Shown: one piece after another, positions 12,756-24,875 of the stretch
Layout of the letters: each line of letters starts with the position of its first letter
Numbering within the stretch: position 1 is the first letter of the stretch
DNA from: Sternotherus odoratus
Lineage: Eukaryota > Chordata > Testudines > Kinosternidae
Assembly (NCBI GenBank): GCA_032164245.1
Contig: JAVMKO010000002.1
Coordinates: forward strand, 88,797,340-88,861,339
Length of the DNA stretch: 64,000 bases
Reading direction: 5' to 3'
Program-made: the position numbers and the translations under genes
Notes under the pieces: model-generated
What the model was told of the DNA's origin: nothing
Databases searched by the model: none
The model's input: only the letters and a program-made list of their open reading frames with translations

Positions 12756-13256
12756 TTTCTGAACACTGTGCTATAAAATGGATAATGAAGATTGCTTTAA
12801 ATGATGCTGCCATACCCCTCTCCTCAGAAAGCCAAATAATACACTTCAGGCTGGGTCTCCAGCAATCCTTTGGGAAGTGAATCTGTTTAATTCAGGGTCA
12901 GCAGCACCAGCAGTTGTTCTAACGTCTGTGAGTGTATCAATTTTGCTCATTTTACAAGCACTCTGATTTGCCTCTTTCATGAGCACTAGATGACTTTAAA
13001 CTTTTCAAAGAGAGAAGGGCTGATCCTCCAACTCAGATTAGTTGCTGGTCTGACGTCTCCCATGAGTTTAAATTTAGCGGTCCTTATTTGTCTGAGCAAT
13101 TGGCTGAACAAGTTGTAGGATTGAGTGGACTTGTTGGCTCTAAAGTTTTATATTGTTTTGTTTCTGAGTGCAGTTAGGAAACAAAAAAATCGATATTTGT
13201 AAGTTGCACTTTCATGATAAGTACTTGATTGAGGTGAATTGAAAAATACTATTTCT

Positions 13257-13383
13257 ATGCATCTGATGAAGTTGATTCTAGCCCACGAAAACTTATGCCC
13301 AAATAAATTGGTTAGTCTCTAAGGTGCCACAATTACTCCTCATTCTTTTTGCGGATACAGACTATCACGTCTACTACTCTGAA
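13257..13383 (-). mobile_element. Turtle tRNA-derived SINE, reverse orientation
   Basis: On the minus strand it runs from the tRNA-like head (TAGTCTGTATCCGCAAAAAG) through GGCACCTTAGAGACTAACC to the tail ending at GATGCAT. It is flanked by perfect 9-bp duplications ACTATTTCT (13248-13256 and 13384-13392), showing insertion into the older hAT tail. The family is the cryptodiran turtle polIII SINE, recalled from its body sequence. Confidence 0.9.
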
Positions 13384-13844
13384 ACTATTTCTTTTGTTTA
13401 TTATTTTTACAGTGAAAATATTTGTAATAAAAAATAATATGAAGTGAGTAGTGTACATTTTGTATTCTGTGTTGCAATAGAAATCGATATATTTGAAAAT
13501 GTAGAAAAACATCCAAAATATTTAATAAATTTCAATTGGTATTTTATTGTTTAACGCTGCGATTAAAACTGAAATTAATCATGATTACTTTTTTTTAGTT
13601 ACCGTATTTTCCGGCGTATAAGACGCATTTTTAACCCCGGAAAATCTTCTTAAAATTCGGGAGGCGTCTTATACGCCGGTATCGTCTTATACGCCGGGTG
13701 CTGAAACTCCGGAGAGGCGGCTGGCAGGGCTGGGCTGGCTCCGCGGGCGCCCGATACGCTCACAGGGAGTAGGGCTGGGGACGGGTATCCGCCGGGGGCA
13801 GCGTCGGCTCAGCGTGCTCGGGTCCATGTGCCTGGGCTTGGATC

Positions 13845-14110
13845 GCTCCGGTGCCGGGGGGAGGGGGGGCGCCTGGAAGCGGCTGCAGAGCGGGTCTCCT
13901 GCCCGGCCCGGGGCTCTGGCGCACCGAGCCGGGAGCCGCCCGGGGAGATCTGGCGGGCTGGGCACGGCGCGCTCCGGTGCCGGGGGGGGCGGGGGGCGCC
14001 TGGAAGCGGCTGCAGAGCGGGTCTCCTGCCCGGCCCGGGGCTCCGGCGCACTGAGCCGGGAGCCGCCCGGGGAGATCTGGCGGGCTGGGCACGGCGCGCT
14101 CCGGTCCCGG
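13845..14110. repeat. 126-bp GC-rich tandem duplication
   Basis: Units beginning GCTCCGGTGCCGGGG occur at 13845 and 13971, and GCTCCGGTCCCGGGG at 14098, giving a period of about 126 bp with two full copies and a partial third. Proline/arginine-rich frames on both strands arise from it. Confidence 0.85.
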
Positions 14111-14439
14111 GGCCCAGCACCGCGCTGTGAGCGGCCCGGCCCGGGGCTTTGGGGTTTTCTCCAGGGACACGGACGGGAACGCCTGGCTGTGTGCCCCCCC
14201 CCCCCGTCAGCACTGCTCCCCCCGTCCCCCCTCACCGGCTCTCTGGTCCCCCCCCCCGTCCTCCCCCCTCCGCTCCCACTCAGCAAATCTCCCTCCCCCG
14301 GGCTTCACCTCGCCACGTCCCGCCCTCCGGCTCCCTCCCTCTGCTCCAGACCCCCTACTCCTTGTTTTCCTTCTTCAGAACCTGAGCTCCCCCGTCACCA
14401 GATAAATATATATATATATATACTAGCATAAGTGCCCGG

Positions 14440-15640
14440 CGTTGCTCGGGTCAGTCGGAGGTGGGGAGGGGGCAGACAGTTGACACCCCCTGACCAACCC
14501 CAACACCCACCCTTCACCCACCCTGACATCTTCCCACCCCCCCGACCAACCCCAAGACCCCCCGGCTCACTTACCCCCCCGACCAAACCCGACAACCCCA
14601 CCTGACCCCCCAAAACAAACCCAACACCCCCACGTCACCCCCCGACCAAACCCGACACCCCCACCTCACTCCCTGAGCAAACCCGACACCCCCACCTCAC
14701 CCCCCGACCGAACAGTGTATTTAATAATCTGTGTGCTACACAGTGCACCGTGAGCCGGGGGCGGGGGGGTGTCGGGTTTGGTCGGGGGGTCAGGTGGGGG
14801 TGTTGGGTTTGCTTGGGGGGGTCAGGTGGGGTTGTCGGGTTTGGTCGGGGGGGTAAGTGAGCCGGGGGGTGTAGGGTTTGGTCTGGGGGGGTGGGAAGGT
14901 GTTGGGGTGGGTGAGGGGTGAGTGTTGCGGTTGGTCAGGGGGTGTTGCGGTTGGTGGGGGGTTGAGGTGGGGGTGTCAGGTTTGCTTGGGGGGATGAGGT
15001 AGGGGTGTCGGGTTCGGTCGGGGGTAAGTGAGCCGGGGGGGTGTCGGGTTTGGTCTGGGGGGGTGGGAAGGTGTCGTGGTGGGTGAGGGGTGAGGTGTGG
15101 GTGTTGGGGTTGGTCAGGGGGTGTTGTGGTTGGTGGGGGGGTGAGGTGGGGGTGTCGGGTTTGCTTGGGGGGGTGAGGTGGGAGTGTCGGTTTCGGTCGG
15201 GGGGTAAGTGAGCCGGGGGGTGTCAGGTTTGGTCTGGGGGTGTTGCGATTGGTGTGGGGGGGGGTGAGGTGGGGGTGTCAGGTTCGGTCGGGGGGTAAGT
15301 GAGCCAGGGGGTGTCGGGTTTGGTCTGGGGGGGTGGGAAGGTGTTGGGGTGGGTGAGGGGTGAGGGGTGGGTGTTGGGGTTGGTCAGGGGGTGTTGCGGT
15401 TGGTGGGGGGGTGAGGTGGCGGTGTCGGGTTTGGTCGGGGGGTAAGTGAGCCGGGGGGGGTGTCGGGTTTGGTCTGGGCACCCACCCCAACACCTCCCCC
15501 CCCCAGACCAAACCCAACACCCACACCACACCCCTCACCCCCCCGATACCTTCCCACCCCCCGAAGCAAACCCGAAACCCCCACCTCACCCCCCCGACCG
15601 AATCCGACACCCCCACCTCACTTACCGTCCCACCAAACCC
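14440..15640. repeat. Strand-switching G-rich/C-rich minisatellite
   Basis: Imperfect units of about 30-35 bp built from GGTCGGGGGGTGAGGTGGGGG and GTGTCGGGTTTGGTC. The plus strand is C-rich at about 14480-14710, G-rich at 14755-15475 and C-rich again at 15476-15640. A short unrelated stretch at 14714-14750 marks the first switch. The array therefore contains two inverted junctions. Runs of four or more G recur in every unit. Confidence 0.9.
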
Positions 15641-16073
15641 AACTCAGATCCGTCGCAGGAGGGGAGGGGGCCCAGAGCCGAGGGATTCCGGGGACCTTCG
15701 CAGGTGGGGGGGGCACAGAGCTGATGTAGTCCGGGGTTCCGTTGGGGAGGTGGGAGGGGCAGAGAACTGAGGGATCTCCGGGGTTCCGTTGGGGAGGTGG
15801 GAGGGGCAGAGAACTGAGGGATCTCCGGGGTTCCGTTGGAGGAGGGAGGGGTGAGCTGAGCGAGTGAGGTGTCTGTTGGAGGGGGGTATTATGACATCAT
15901 CACCACCTAACTGCCAAGCTGATGTGATTGGCCCTGAAAGACTTTCACCCCTGGGGGGCGTCAGAGGTGAGATCCGAAAATTTTTCGACCCTTACCAGCA
16001 TCTAGACCCCAAGACCCCTCACTGTACCAAAATTCAAGTCTCTGGCTCAAACGGTGCGGGAGGAGTTCGCAGT

Positions 16074-16111
16074 CATACGTACATACATACACTCATACAT
16101 ACACCACTTGA

Positions 16112-16160
<49 letters not shown>
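16074..16160. repeat. ACAT and AT microsatellites
   Basis: A CATACGTACATACATACAC stretch is followed by more than 20 alternating TA dinucleotides. The preceding 15.9-16.07 kb, ending in the CATA repeat, resembles the tail region of an RTE-like retroelement, but this is a weak resemblance. A shorter TA tract sits at 14405-14423. Confidence 0.75.
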
Positions 16161-16165
<5 letters not shown>

Positions 16166-16305
16166 TTTACTACAGTATTTGGTTCCGAATCTTTTTTTTC
16201 TAGATTTTCCTCCTTTAAAATTAGGTGCGTCTTATATGCCGGAGCGTCTTATATGGTGAAAAATACGGTAATTGTGTGAGTTAACTGATTAACTGACACC
16301 CCTAT

Positions 16306-19300
16306 TTATCACACAATATTACTCAAGAGTAAGAGTAATTCTGCAAATACAGTAGGTGAAATATTTCATGTTCTGCACTGGGTGGGCTTTAACTCCCTGT
16401 TCTCTGTCTTCCTCTATAGTTTAGCCACTGGCATGAGCAGAATGTTTTAAGAAGCGCCTCATCCCATGACTCTGACGCAGTATATATCAGACCTGAGAAC
16501 ACGCTTTACAATTTGGCTGTATTGCTTTCCATTTCTTTTTCAAAGCACACTGCTAATATGAACCTTGGCACTACTTATAGGGAGCACAATGACACAAGAG
16601 TTGCCAAGTTGCCTTCCATTCCTCAACCTCCTCTCCCCTCCTCCCCCATCCTGGCCATCACTCTGGATTTTCTCCATAAACTCTAATCTATTAAATAAAT
16701 TGATACCCTTTGGAGGTTAAACCAAAATAAAACTGATGCATACTAACACAAGGCACATCTCATTATTGTTCACCACTCTAACCTTCATTCTCTCACACTC
16801 CTTCCCTCTGTTATTGCTATTATAGAGTACAGAGACTGAATAGTAACCTTTTAAATAGTTTGGGAACCTTCCTTTGCAAACGCCATCAGAACCCTGCTGG
16901 AGGGTGTGTGTGTGTCTGTGTGTGTGTGTTAGGCATTCTGTGTTTGTCTACGCTTATTAACCATGGTTATCCAGAACCCAACTGTGTCCATGTGGTTTCC
17001 TCATATTCTTAATGCTGTGTAACAAGCAAAGGCACAATAGCTATGCTTTGCAGTGTATGCTAATTTATGTTGCAAGCTGCTTGAGACTGACTCTGTCATT
17101 CTTACTTCTGTAAACTGCCATGCACAGCTATTGCATTATAATAATAATTAATACTGCATGGGATTAAACTATATTTTCTTTCCATTTGAATGACAAAAGG
17201 CTAAAAAAAGAAATCACAATAATGCTTATGGCCAATTTGTGCAATGCTAAAAACAGGGTTAGAACATTCCTTCTCGAATCCTGTATGTGGTCAGGCATTA
17301 GGATAGCATACCACTGTAATGTTCTTAGCTTACGCATAGAAGCTAAAAATGTTATTAATGATCAAAAAGTCATCTGGCCTTTCAAAGATCCAGCTATATG
17401 TATTAGTCTCCATGACCTGACAAAGTAAATGCTGTATATTGTGTAAATAAGTACAGTATTTCCTTTTTAGTTTGTGTTAAATGCAATGTATTTTACATTC
17501 TCACTTTGCAGACAGGGTGAAAAGTAGCATAATGGTCAATTTTCTAAATGCTCTTTGTAACTTTTTACATGTCAATCAAATCACCTTTTATTCTTCTCTT
17601 TTCTCAATGAAGTATTTCTCATCTCTTCTAAAACAAGGGGAGGGTTGGGATCGTAGCAATAAGATGAGGATCAGAATCCCTGTCCTGAACAATTAATATG
17701 GACTATGTCCTAGGCCTTGACCACAGCAACTAAAGCCATGCTAATTCCATACAGTGCTGTTTGAAACAGAATGTGGATGGGGATTCCAATTTAAGGTACT
17801 TGTGAAAATAGGAATGTTTTTGACATCTGCAGGTAACAACAGCTACTGGGTTTGTTACGTCCCACATGTTTACCCATGATTGTTCCTTGAGCATTCATGC
17901 AGCTAAATATGACACACATGGGCTTCAAATGTCATTCATTTTGATCTATGGTGTTGTGATATATAGTAATAATCTCTGGACTTTCATGTGTCTCTCTGTC
18001 CTCCCAAACATTGCCCCATGTTGGATTGAATGTCATTGTCCAACATGCTCAAAAGCATGTGTTCATGTCACTCTCTAGTGGGTGCAGCTTTCAGTGGACA
18101 TATATCCCAAGAAAGGAAGGGAAAGACAATAGAGAAATGAGGAGGAGGAAGAGGAGGAGGAGAAAAAGGGGTAAAATTCTTATGGTAATGCAACCCCCAC
18201 AATCAGGAATTATTTTCATGGGTACCTGCTACTAAGCTTTCAATTAACCACAAATAAAAACAAATGCCTTCAACAAAACACTAAATACAAATAAGAAAAG
18301 TCTTAGCAAAATAAGCCCTTTAATGGAAAAAGGAACCCAGGATGTCTGTGTCTGAGCTCTCCCTTCTCACATCTGTCCTGGGCCATACATGTTTAGGGAG
18401 CTCCCACTTTCCCACAACAGAAGCTGGGATAGTAGGTCAGTTTTAGTGAGAGGCCCTGGGGTTTTGAACCTCTCCTTTCATTCTGACCCCCACCCTCATT
18501 CTACTCCCCATCTCTGTAGCTACAAAGATGTGTTAATAGTATAATGCCAGCTAATCTTCCCTAGCTCCAACAGAGATGAAGGGCCAAGTTCTGACACCCT
18601 GGCTCACACTGATTACTCTGAATAATCACAGTGATTCCAGTCACACAATAAGGTATTATTCAGTCTGAGTGAGGATTGCAGAAATTGGTCCTTACTAACA
18701 TTTCTGCAAAGCTCCCTTAAAAACCATTCCAGGGTTTAAATTAAACGGAGACAAAATGAATAGTTCTCATACTAGTGTCTCCTATGCATTAGTGCATTGT
18801 CTTATCAGCTAAGCCATTAGGCTGTCCAAACTCTTTGGCTATACCGTGGGTGACCATCAGGATCCAGATACCTCAAATGGAGAACCCAAGAATAAGCAGA
18901 TGAATCAGCTGATTGCTTACAATGTTATTGAGCTATGAAAATATGCTGGGAAGGGTCTCTTATGAAAACATGTAATGTACTGAACTGGATGGTTATACTT
19001 GATGAGAAATGTATACAGACTGGTTATGTATTTCTGTATCTATACAACTGTGCTCATAATTTGTGCTGTAACATTCAGCTCCATCTCACAGTGTTATACA
19101 GAGAGGGGCTGCTTCTCCAACCAGATGAAACAAGCTCCAGGCACCTAGCATTGTACAACCCAGGAAAAGACAAATGATGGGGCCATTAAAGTTAATGGGA
19201 AAACACTGACACAACTTGAAACTGAAAAGAAAATCCCAGTCTTGGAAAACTAAAAGGGAAGTGGACCAATTGGGCCGACTCCTTCTGAGCTGCAATGTCT

Positions 19301-19402
19301 GCTCTGCAAAAATCCCAAATATTTCCTGTAACCCCACTTCAGTTCCCCCTTCCCCCGACAGCATTCTCTTTTGGGGAACTTGAAATATGGTAACCCTATA
19401 CT
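16306..19402. other. Unassigned intergenic DNA
   Basis: Contains a TG microsatellite at about 16904-16930, an old MIR-like 3' end at about 17075-17160 (CTGCTTGAGACTGACTC ... ATAATAATAATTAAT), and a purine GGA-rich tract at 18137-18172. No gene was seen. Confidence 0.5.
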
Positions 19403-19407
19403 GAGCC

Positions 19408-20105
19408 TGTCATAAGTATGAAGTGCCTTAGAATTACTGTTTTACCTGTAAAGGGTTAACCTGAAGCAGACGAAGGAATGACGTATTGGGGATGCAAATT
19501 CCTAAAGACAAAGGAGTTAGTTTCACTTTTTCCCGGGCACTCGGCTTGTCTCCATCTCTTCCCCGTCTCTGGGGTAATGAATCACCTTTCTACTCATCCC
19601 TTGATAAGTTTCTAAGTCAGCCTGGCGTAAGTGAAATTGTTAATTGTATAAGCTTGTAATCAATCTATGGTGTCTTTAACCTCATCAGGGAGAGAAATCC
19701 CAAGGGAGGAGTAAGGCTAGGAACTGAGTATCTGTGAAGTCTGTGTAAGTTGTATGCTTTTCTCTTTTTTTTATTAAACTTTTATTTATATATATATAAG
19801 AATCGTCTGTTAATTCTATTGGAGGGATCCTAGCTTTGGATCGGAGTCTGTGTTCTCAATCTCTCCCAGGTAGCAAGGGGGAGGGGGTGTTACTATCGGG
19901 GGTTTTAATGTGCCCCACCCCATAGTTTTGGGGTAATCAGGTTAATGGTGGCAGCGGGTTCCAAGCCCCAACTGGAGAAGTTTGGGTTTGGGGGGGAAAG
20001 ATTTAACCTAGGCTGAGAAAGTAGCTTGGAGTTAATTGGTCTTTCATATGCGAGATCCCCACATCTTTACCCTAGAGTTTAGAATGGGGAAGAAAATCTC
20101 TTACA
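19408..20105 (+). mobile_element. Solo LTR of an endogenous retrovirus, 698 bp
   Basis: It begins TGTCATAAGTATGAAG, ends TCTTACA, and is flanked by perfect 5-bp duplications GAGCC (19403-19407 and 20106-20110), as expected for retroviral LTR integration. A polyadenylation signal ATTAAA lies at 19773-19778. The 5' portion (ACCTGTAAAGGGTTAAC) is related to the LTR fragment at 58.2-58.5 kb. No gag, pol or env sequence is present, consistent with LTR-LTR recombination having removed the provirus. Confidence 0.85.
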
Positions 20106-20110
20106 GAGCC

Positions 20111-22483
20111 ATAGTGGCATATTAAAGCACCCAAGATTACAGGGCAGGCAGTAACAGTACTCCTTACAGCTCTGTGTGATCCCCAAAATGTTACTGGTTA
20201 TTCTGAAGAGATTATCCTGACATTAATTGTAATTCATTGTCTTTGACTTCTAGCCAAACAATGTAGAGACCCTTTCAGGATGTAAAGCCTATAATGCAGC
20301 AAATGTAATATTTAAGGGCAGACATTGAATATATCCATTGAATTGTATTTAAGAAGCACTGTCCTTTGAGATTGAAATTTTGCCAGAAGCATCATGGAAT
20401 TCTGCCTAGTTGCTCCAGTCTTTCACGTTTAGAGCTATTCTTTCATTGATTCAATTTCATGAGAACATACACAGTTGTTCAGAAATGTTGTACAACTGTG
20501 TTGTTTAGCAGCCCTGTAAATTGCATCAAAAGATGAAACCTAATTCTCAGAGCAATTGTTAACAATGTTAGGAATTTTATTTCTCTCCACTTGTATTGAG
20601 CTATTCATCTTGTTGTTCTGAGTGAGAAATTTCTAACGCTAGAAAATATCATTTCAGTACAATTTGTATAGTGACAGATTTGACACAATCCCAGGGAGAC
20701 TGATGTGTGGTGATGATTGCTTATGTACCAGAGGTTTGGATATAATCTCTGAACATGTGGACCAGAGCATATAATGAGAATTGAATTCCTATCTTGATAG
20801 CGAAGTTTCCAGTGCTTCTCCCCAATTTAGACAGCTTGGATGAGTCTGTGTGGGGCTTGGTTTATGGTGTGTTATATTATTTCTACTCCAGAAAAACAGC
20901 AGAAATACGACCAGACATATTGCTCTCATGAGGTTCCCATTGTGATTAATACTATTAATATGGATAGGTCTTGTTTTTGTACTAAAAATCATGTAGCCTG
21001 TAGTCCTTTGCTCAGAAGAGTTCTTCATTACTTTGAAGAGAAGCCACAGCTATGAAGAAACAATGTTTAACAGTGCTTCTGCTTGAGGGTAGATTTATTT
21101 AGTCCTCTAAAAGTGAGTGCAGCCTTAGTTGGAGGGTGGCTTCTATTCCATTTGTTATGACAATATGTACTTGGAACAGGATATAGAAGATTACAGAGAC
21201 CTGAATTCACTACTGTTATTCTCGGCAAAGCTGCAGTAAACTACCCGCTGTCTAACAAAGGAGGAAATACCAAAGCTGTAATTCAAAACAGTGGTCTTTC
21301 CAAAACAAGAGTATGGGGGAGAAATCTGTCAACCACCACTATAATGTAATATATAATTAGTTGCTGACCATTAAATCACATGTACTTTGTTTAATTCTTG
21401 AAATTTTTCAAACGGTATAATTGTATGTGAAATAATTTGAGAAGTTCACTTTGATATAAAATGCATATATAGCATGCAGGAGGTTACATAATTTCTATAT
21501 ATAGCTGCAAAAGATTCTGATGCCTCCTCCTTTAAGTCAGCGGGAGGAATCTAAATACATAAGGGTATTAGATATATATTCATGTAATATGTATACACAC
21601 TGTTGTAATGCAGCATATCATTGTAGTTTTATGCATACACAGGACCACAATACTTGGAAGTAACTTCAATGGATAACTGCTGTATTTTCTCCACTGTTGC
21701 TATAAATACATTTATACCAACTCTTCCAACTGCATCACTATCTGCAGTGCAGAATGATCTCATGGCACTTTTTACCCATCAGCTGTCCTGCTTGAAACCA
21801 TTTACAGGCATGTAAAACCGTTTCAGTTACAGTTCAGTATAATTGTTTTCATAGTAAAAAACACTTTTACATGAAATTCTGTCATTCCTGATGTTTAATG
21901 TTCTTTCTTTTCACAGAGATGAAATTAACTATCTTGGCTACCAGTGCCAATTTTTTGCTCTCGCTCGCTCTTCCTCCCTTCAAAAACATGCACAGCAGTC
22001 CTGTGACAATCAATCAAAATTATTGCAATAATGTTTTTCAGTGTTGGTTTCACAGACACTTTCATTTAAACTAACTATAGGAATTTTGAATAATGTTAGA
22101 GCTGCAGAGTGGGAATCAGAATTCCTAGGGTCTCTCTTTATCTCTGTCACTGACTGAGAAGTGGCAGAATCTCTATCCCATTTTCCACCCGGTATACATA
22201 CACAACAGGTGTCCAAAATTCACCAGCACTAGCCCATTCTTCCGGAAAATTTCCTTTTTCCTTAAGAAAACTAAAACTCAAACCTCCGCTTCCTCCTTAT
22301 ATTGCCATGTCTAGGGATTTTCTCTGAAATACTTCTTATTTTCTACCCAATCGTTCTGAGAGAGAGAGACACACACACACAAAACTTTTGTACTCCCAGG
22401 TTGCACCTAATAGGACGCGCCTACTCTGGCTACCAGGGTGAATCAACAAAATAGCTCTGCTTTTCTGTGCAGCTTCCTAATTT
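20111..22483. other. Unassigned AT-rich DNA
   Basis: No gene was recognised. A weak MIR-like head lies at about 22095-22170 (GAATCAGAATTCCTAGGGTC). A short GA/CA microsatellite is at 22358-22384. Confidence 0.45.
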
Positions 22484-22670
22484 CTAAGGCCATGTGCCAC
22501 TCCTTGTGTCATCATGAAAGTCATTTAACCTTTTCACATTTCAGTTTCTCTGTCTGTAAATTACGTATAACACCTATTCCAACATGCTCTGTGTAGCTCA
22601 GTAGAATAATATTTGTCAAGTGCTTTGAGATCCTCAGCTGAAACACCCTGTATACTTGCAAAGTATTATT
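22484..22670 (+). repeat. MIR-type SINE fragment
   Basis: It contains TCATTTAACCTTTTCACATTTCAGTTTC, then TCTGTCTGTAAA and AAGTGCTTTGAGATCCTCA, in the order of the MIR core and 3' end. It is old and diverged. Confidence 0.65.
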
Positions 22671-23126
22671 TTTAGATAACATAATTTAAAGTGAAGCTGA
22701 GAGTAAACTCAGTTTGGCTTTCATAACAAATTAGATGATGAAGCAATGCTAGGAATACACAGTACCATAAATATATACAGTAGTCCTATCAACTTCATAG
22801 TTGTTTGCAGGTAATAGTCCCCATTTCCTCAACTTTCAGGTCAGCACAAATAGAAGTGCTAGTCATACCTGAAGATACATTTATTGCTCTGTGACAAACT
22901 AGCTGTTAGCAACCTTTGCAAGCGTATAAAATAAAACTGTTCCGCATGACAGTAAGAAAAATGCATGTCTCTGTGAGTCTGAAAAAATAGCCTCCTTTTC
23001 TATATATTTCAAATCTGCAAAAGGCACATGATGAGACAGATTCATGGTGACAGTGTGTGCTCTTCTCTCTCTTACACTTATGATTCTACTAGCATTCTTA
23101 TAAGTGAAGGAGACTGGCAGTATTTT

Positions 23127-24540
23127 CATAGAATCATAGGACTGGAAGGGACCTCTAGAGGTCATCTAATCCAATCCCCTGCACTCATGGCAGGACTAAA
23201 TTTCTCTAACTTGCTCTTAAAAATATCCAATGATGGGATTCCACAACCTCCCTAGGCAATTTATTCTGGTACTTAACCACTGTGATAGTTGGGAATTTTT
23301 TCCTAATGTCCACCCTAAACCTCCCTTACAATTTAAGCCCATTTCTTCTTGTCCTATCCTCAGAGGTTAAGGACAATACCCGGTCCTTGGTCTTCCTCTT
23401 GCTTCTAATATATTTGTAGAATGTTTTCTTGTTATCCTTTATGTGTCTAGTTATCCTTTATGTGCCTAGTTTTATCTTGTTTTGTGCTTTGGCCTTTCTA
23501 ATTTTGTCCCTATATACCTGTTATTTGTTTTTATTCATCCTTTGTAATTTGACCTAGTTTCCACTTTGTATAGGACTCTCTTTTGATTTTTAGATCATTG
23601 AATATCTCCTGGTTAAGCCAGGGTGGTTTCTTTCCATACTTTCTATCTTTCGTACACAGTGGAATAGTTTGCTCTTGTTCCCTTAATAATGTCTCTTTGA
23701 AAAACTGTCAACTGCCTATTGCTTTTCCTCTTAGACTTGCTTCCCATGGGATCTTACCTACCAACTCCCTGAGTTTGCTAAAGTCTGTCTTCTTAAAATC
23801 CATTGTCTTTATTTTACTGTTCTCTCTCCTACCATTCTTTAGAATCATGAACTCTACCATTTCATGATCACTATCACCCAAGCTGTCTTCCACTTTCAAA
23901 TTCTCAACCATTTGTCAAAATCAAGTCTAGAACAGACTCTCCCCTAGTTGCTTTCTCCATCTTCTGAAATAAAAAATTGTTTCCACTACATTCCAAGAGC
24001 TTATTGGATAATCTGTGCCCTGCTGTGTTATTTTCCCAGCAGATATCTGAGTAGTTGAAGTCTCCCATCACCACCAAGTCATGTGCTTAGGATGAGTTTG
24101 TTGTTTAAAAAAAGCCTCATCCACTTCTTCTTCCTGGTCAGGTGGGTTGTAGTAAACCCCTAACATGACATCACCCTTGTTTTTTACCCCACCCAGAGAC
24201 TTTCAACAAGTCTGTCTCCTATTTCCATCTCAACCTCAGGCCAAGTATATACATTTTTAATATACAAGGCAAGACCTCCTCCCTTTTTTTCCTGCCTGTC
24301 CTTCCTGAGCAAGCTGTACCCTTTTATACCAATATTCCAGTCATGCGTATTATCCCACCAAATCTCTGGGATGCCAGTTATGTCATAGTTGTGTTTGTTT
24401 ACTAGAATTTTGAGTTCTTCTCGCTTATTCCCCATACTTCTCACATTAGTATACAGACATCTAAAATACTGGTTTGATTCTCCCCATCCCAGTTCTGTCT
24501 TGTCTCTTCCTTATCCCTCTGATAACAGCCCATGCTCCCC
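23127..24540 (-). mobile_element. CR1 LINE, internally deleted, no reverse transcriptase
   Basis: CATAGAATCATAGG at 23127-23140 is the CR1 3' terminus. On the minus strand, sequence upstream to about 23385 is CR1 3' untranslated and terminal ORF2 region. From about 23395 to 24480 the minus strand instead carries the endonuclease and post-endonuclease part of ORF2. The reverse transcriptase domain (about 1.5 kb in a full CR1) is missing between them. This is either a deletion or a template jump, or two separate insertions that happen to abut. The 5' edge near 24540 is approximate. Confidence 0.75.
24184..24480 (-). pseudogene. CR1 ORF2 endonuclease-domain fragment
   Basis: On the minus strand, QYFRCLYTNVRSMGNKREEL leads into KILVNKHNYDITGIPEIWW and then DRQEKKGGGLALYI. 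This is the N-terminal apurinic-type endonuclease of CR1 ORF2 (NARSMGNK...YDIIGITETWW in typical copies, with I-T-E-T replaced by I-P-E-I here). Downstream, GDVMLGVYYNPPDQEEEVDEAF continues the domain in another frame to about 24090, so it is frameshifted. The catalytic glutamate of the TETWW motif is retained. Confidence 0.85.
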
Positions 24541-24875
24541 TTAAATTCTGACCCTTCTCCCAGGTCTACCAGCTGGAATCGAACCAGTGGTAGCACCAAT
24601 AGGGCAATTGAGAAAGAAATGTGTATGCAAGCCCATAAAGAGTTTGATCATGCTCCCTTTGACATCACTGGAACTTTAGCCTGTGACTGCAGTTGGAGAT
24701 GGCCCCGGCCCAAATAGAAGTTAAAAATTTTAAATTGGAAGAATGATCAAATAACATCTGCACTCTGGATGCCAATGATAGGAATATCTCTTCTCTTCAT
24801 CCCACTGGCATAGATTTAGTTGTAAACAAACTTATTAAATTTACTCTAGACAAACATAGGAACTAATGGCAGATA

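Larger units (their letters stand above)
13602..16268. mobile_element. TA-flanked TIR element, 2.67 kb, CCGTATTTTCC family
   Basis: The left end is CCGTATTTTCCGGCGTATAAG. The right end, reverse-complemented, is CCGTATTTTTCACCATATAAG. Subterminal GGCGTCTTATACGCC-type motifs occur at both ends. TA flanks both sides (13600-13601, 16269-16270). A short relative with CCGTATGTTCC ends lies at 24876-25294. There is no transposase. The cargo is a GC-rich tandem block (13845-14110), a strand-switching G/C minisatellite (14440-15640) and AT microsatellites. The portion between the two AT tracts (about 14402-16160) may itself be a later insertion, because the remainder would then be about 0.9 kb. Confidence 0.8.
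13035..16305 (+). mobile_element. Old hAT element 3' portion, split by two later insertions
   Basis: In one plus-strand frame at about 13078-13117 the sequence reads LICLSNWLNKL then stop. This matches the extreme C-terminus of a hAT transposase (dimerisation-domain tail). The downstream AT-rich 3' region runs through 13140-13601 and resumes at 16270, where GAGTTAACTGATTAACTGACACCCCTA gives an apparent element end near 16305. It is interrupted by a SINE (13257-13383) and by a TA-flanked TIR element (13602-16268). Removing both restores a continuous 3' tail. The left boundary is uncertain. Confidence 0.6.

Noticed and set aside
13687..14431. About 200-residue ORFs on both strands
   Set aside because: They follow the 126-bp GC tandem duplication. 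There is no protein family signal.
14440..15640. Possible telomere-derived or CRISPR-like array
   Set aside because: The unit is not TTAGGG, there are no unique spacers between fixed repeats, and the array lies inside a TIR element.
19946..19963. Possible retroviral primer-binding site implying a 538-bp LTR plus leader
   Set aside because: Perfect GAGCC duplications with TG...CA ends define a 698-bp unit instead, and no internal retroviral region follows.
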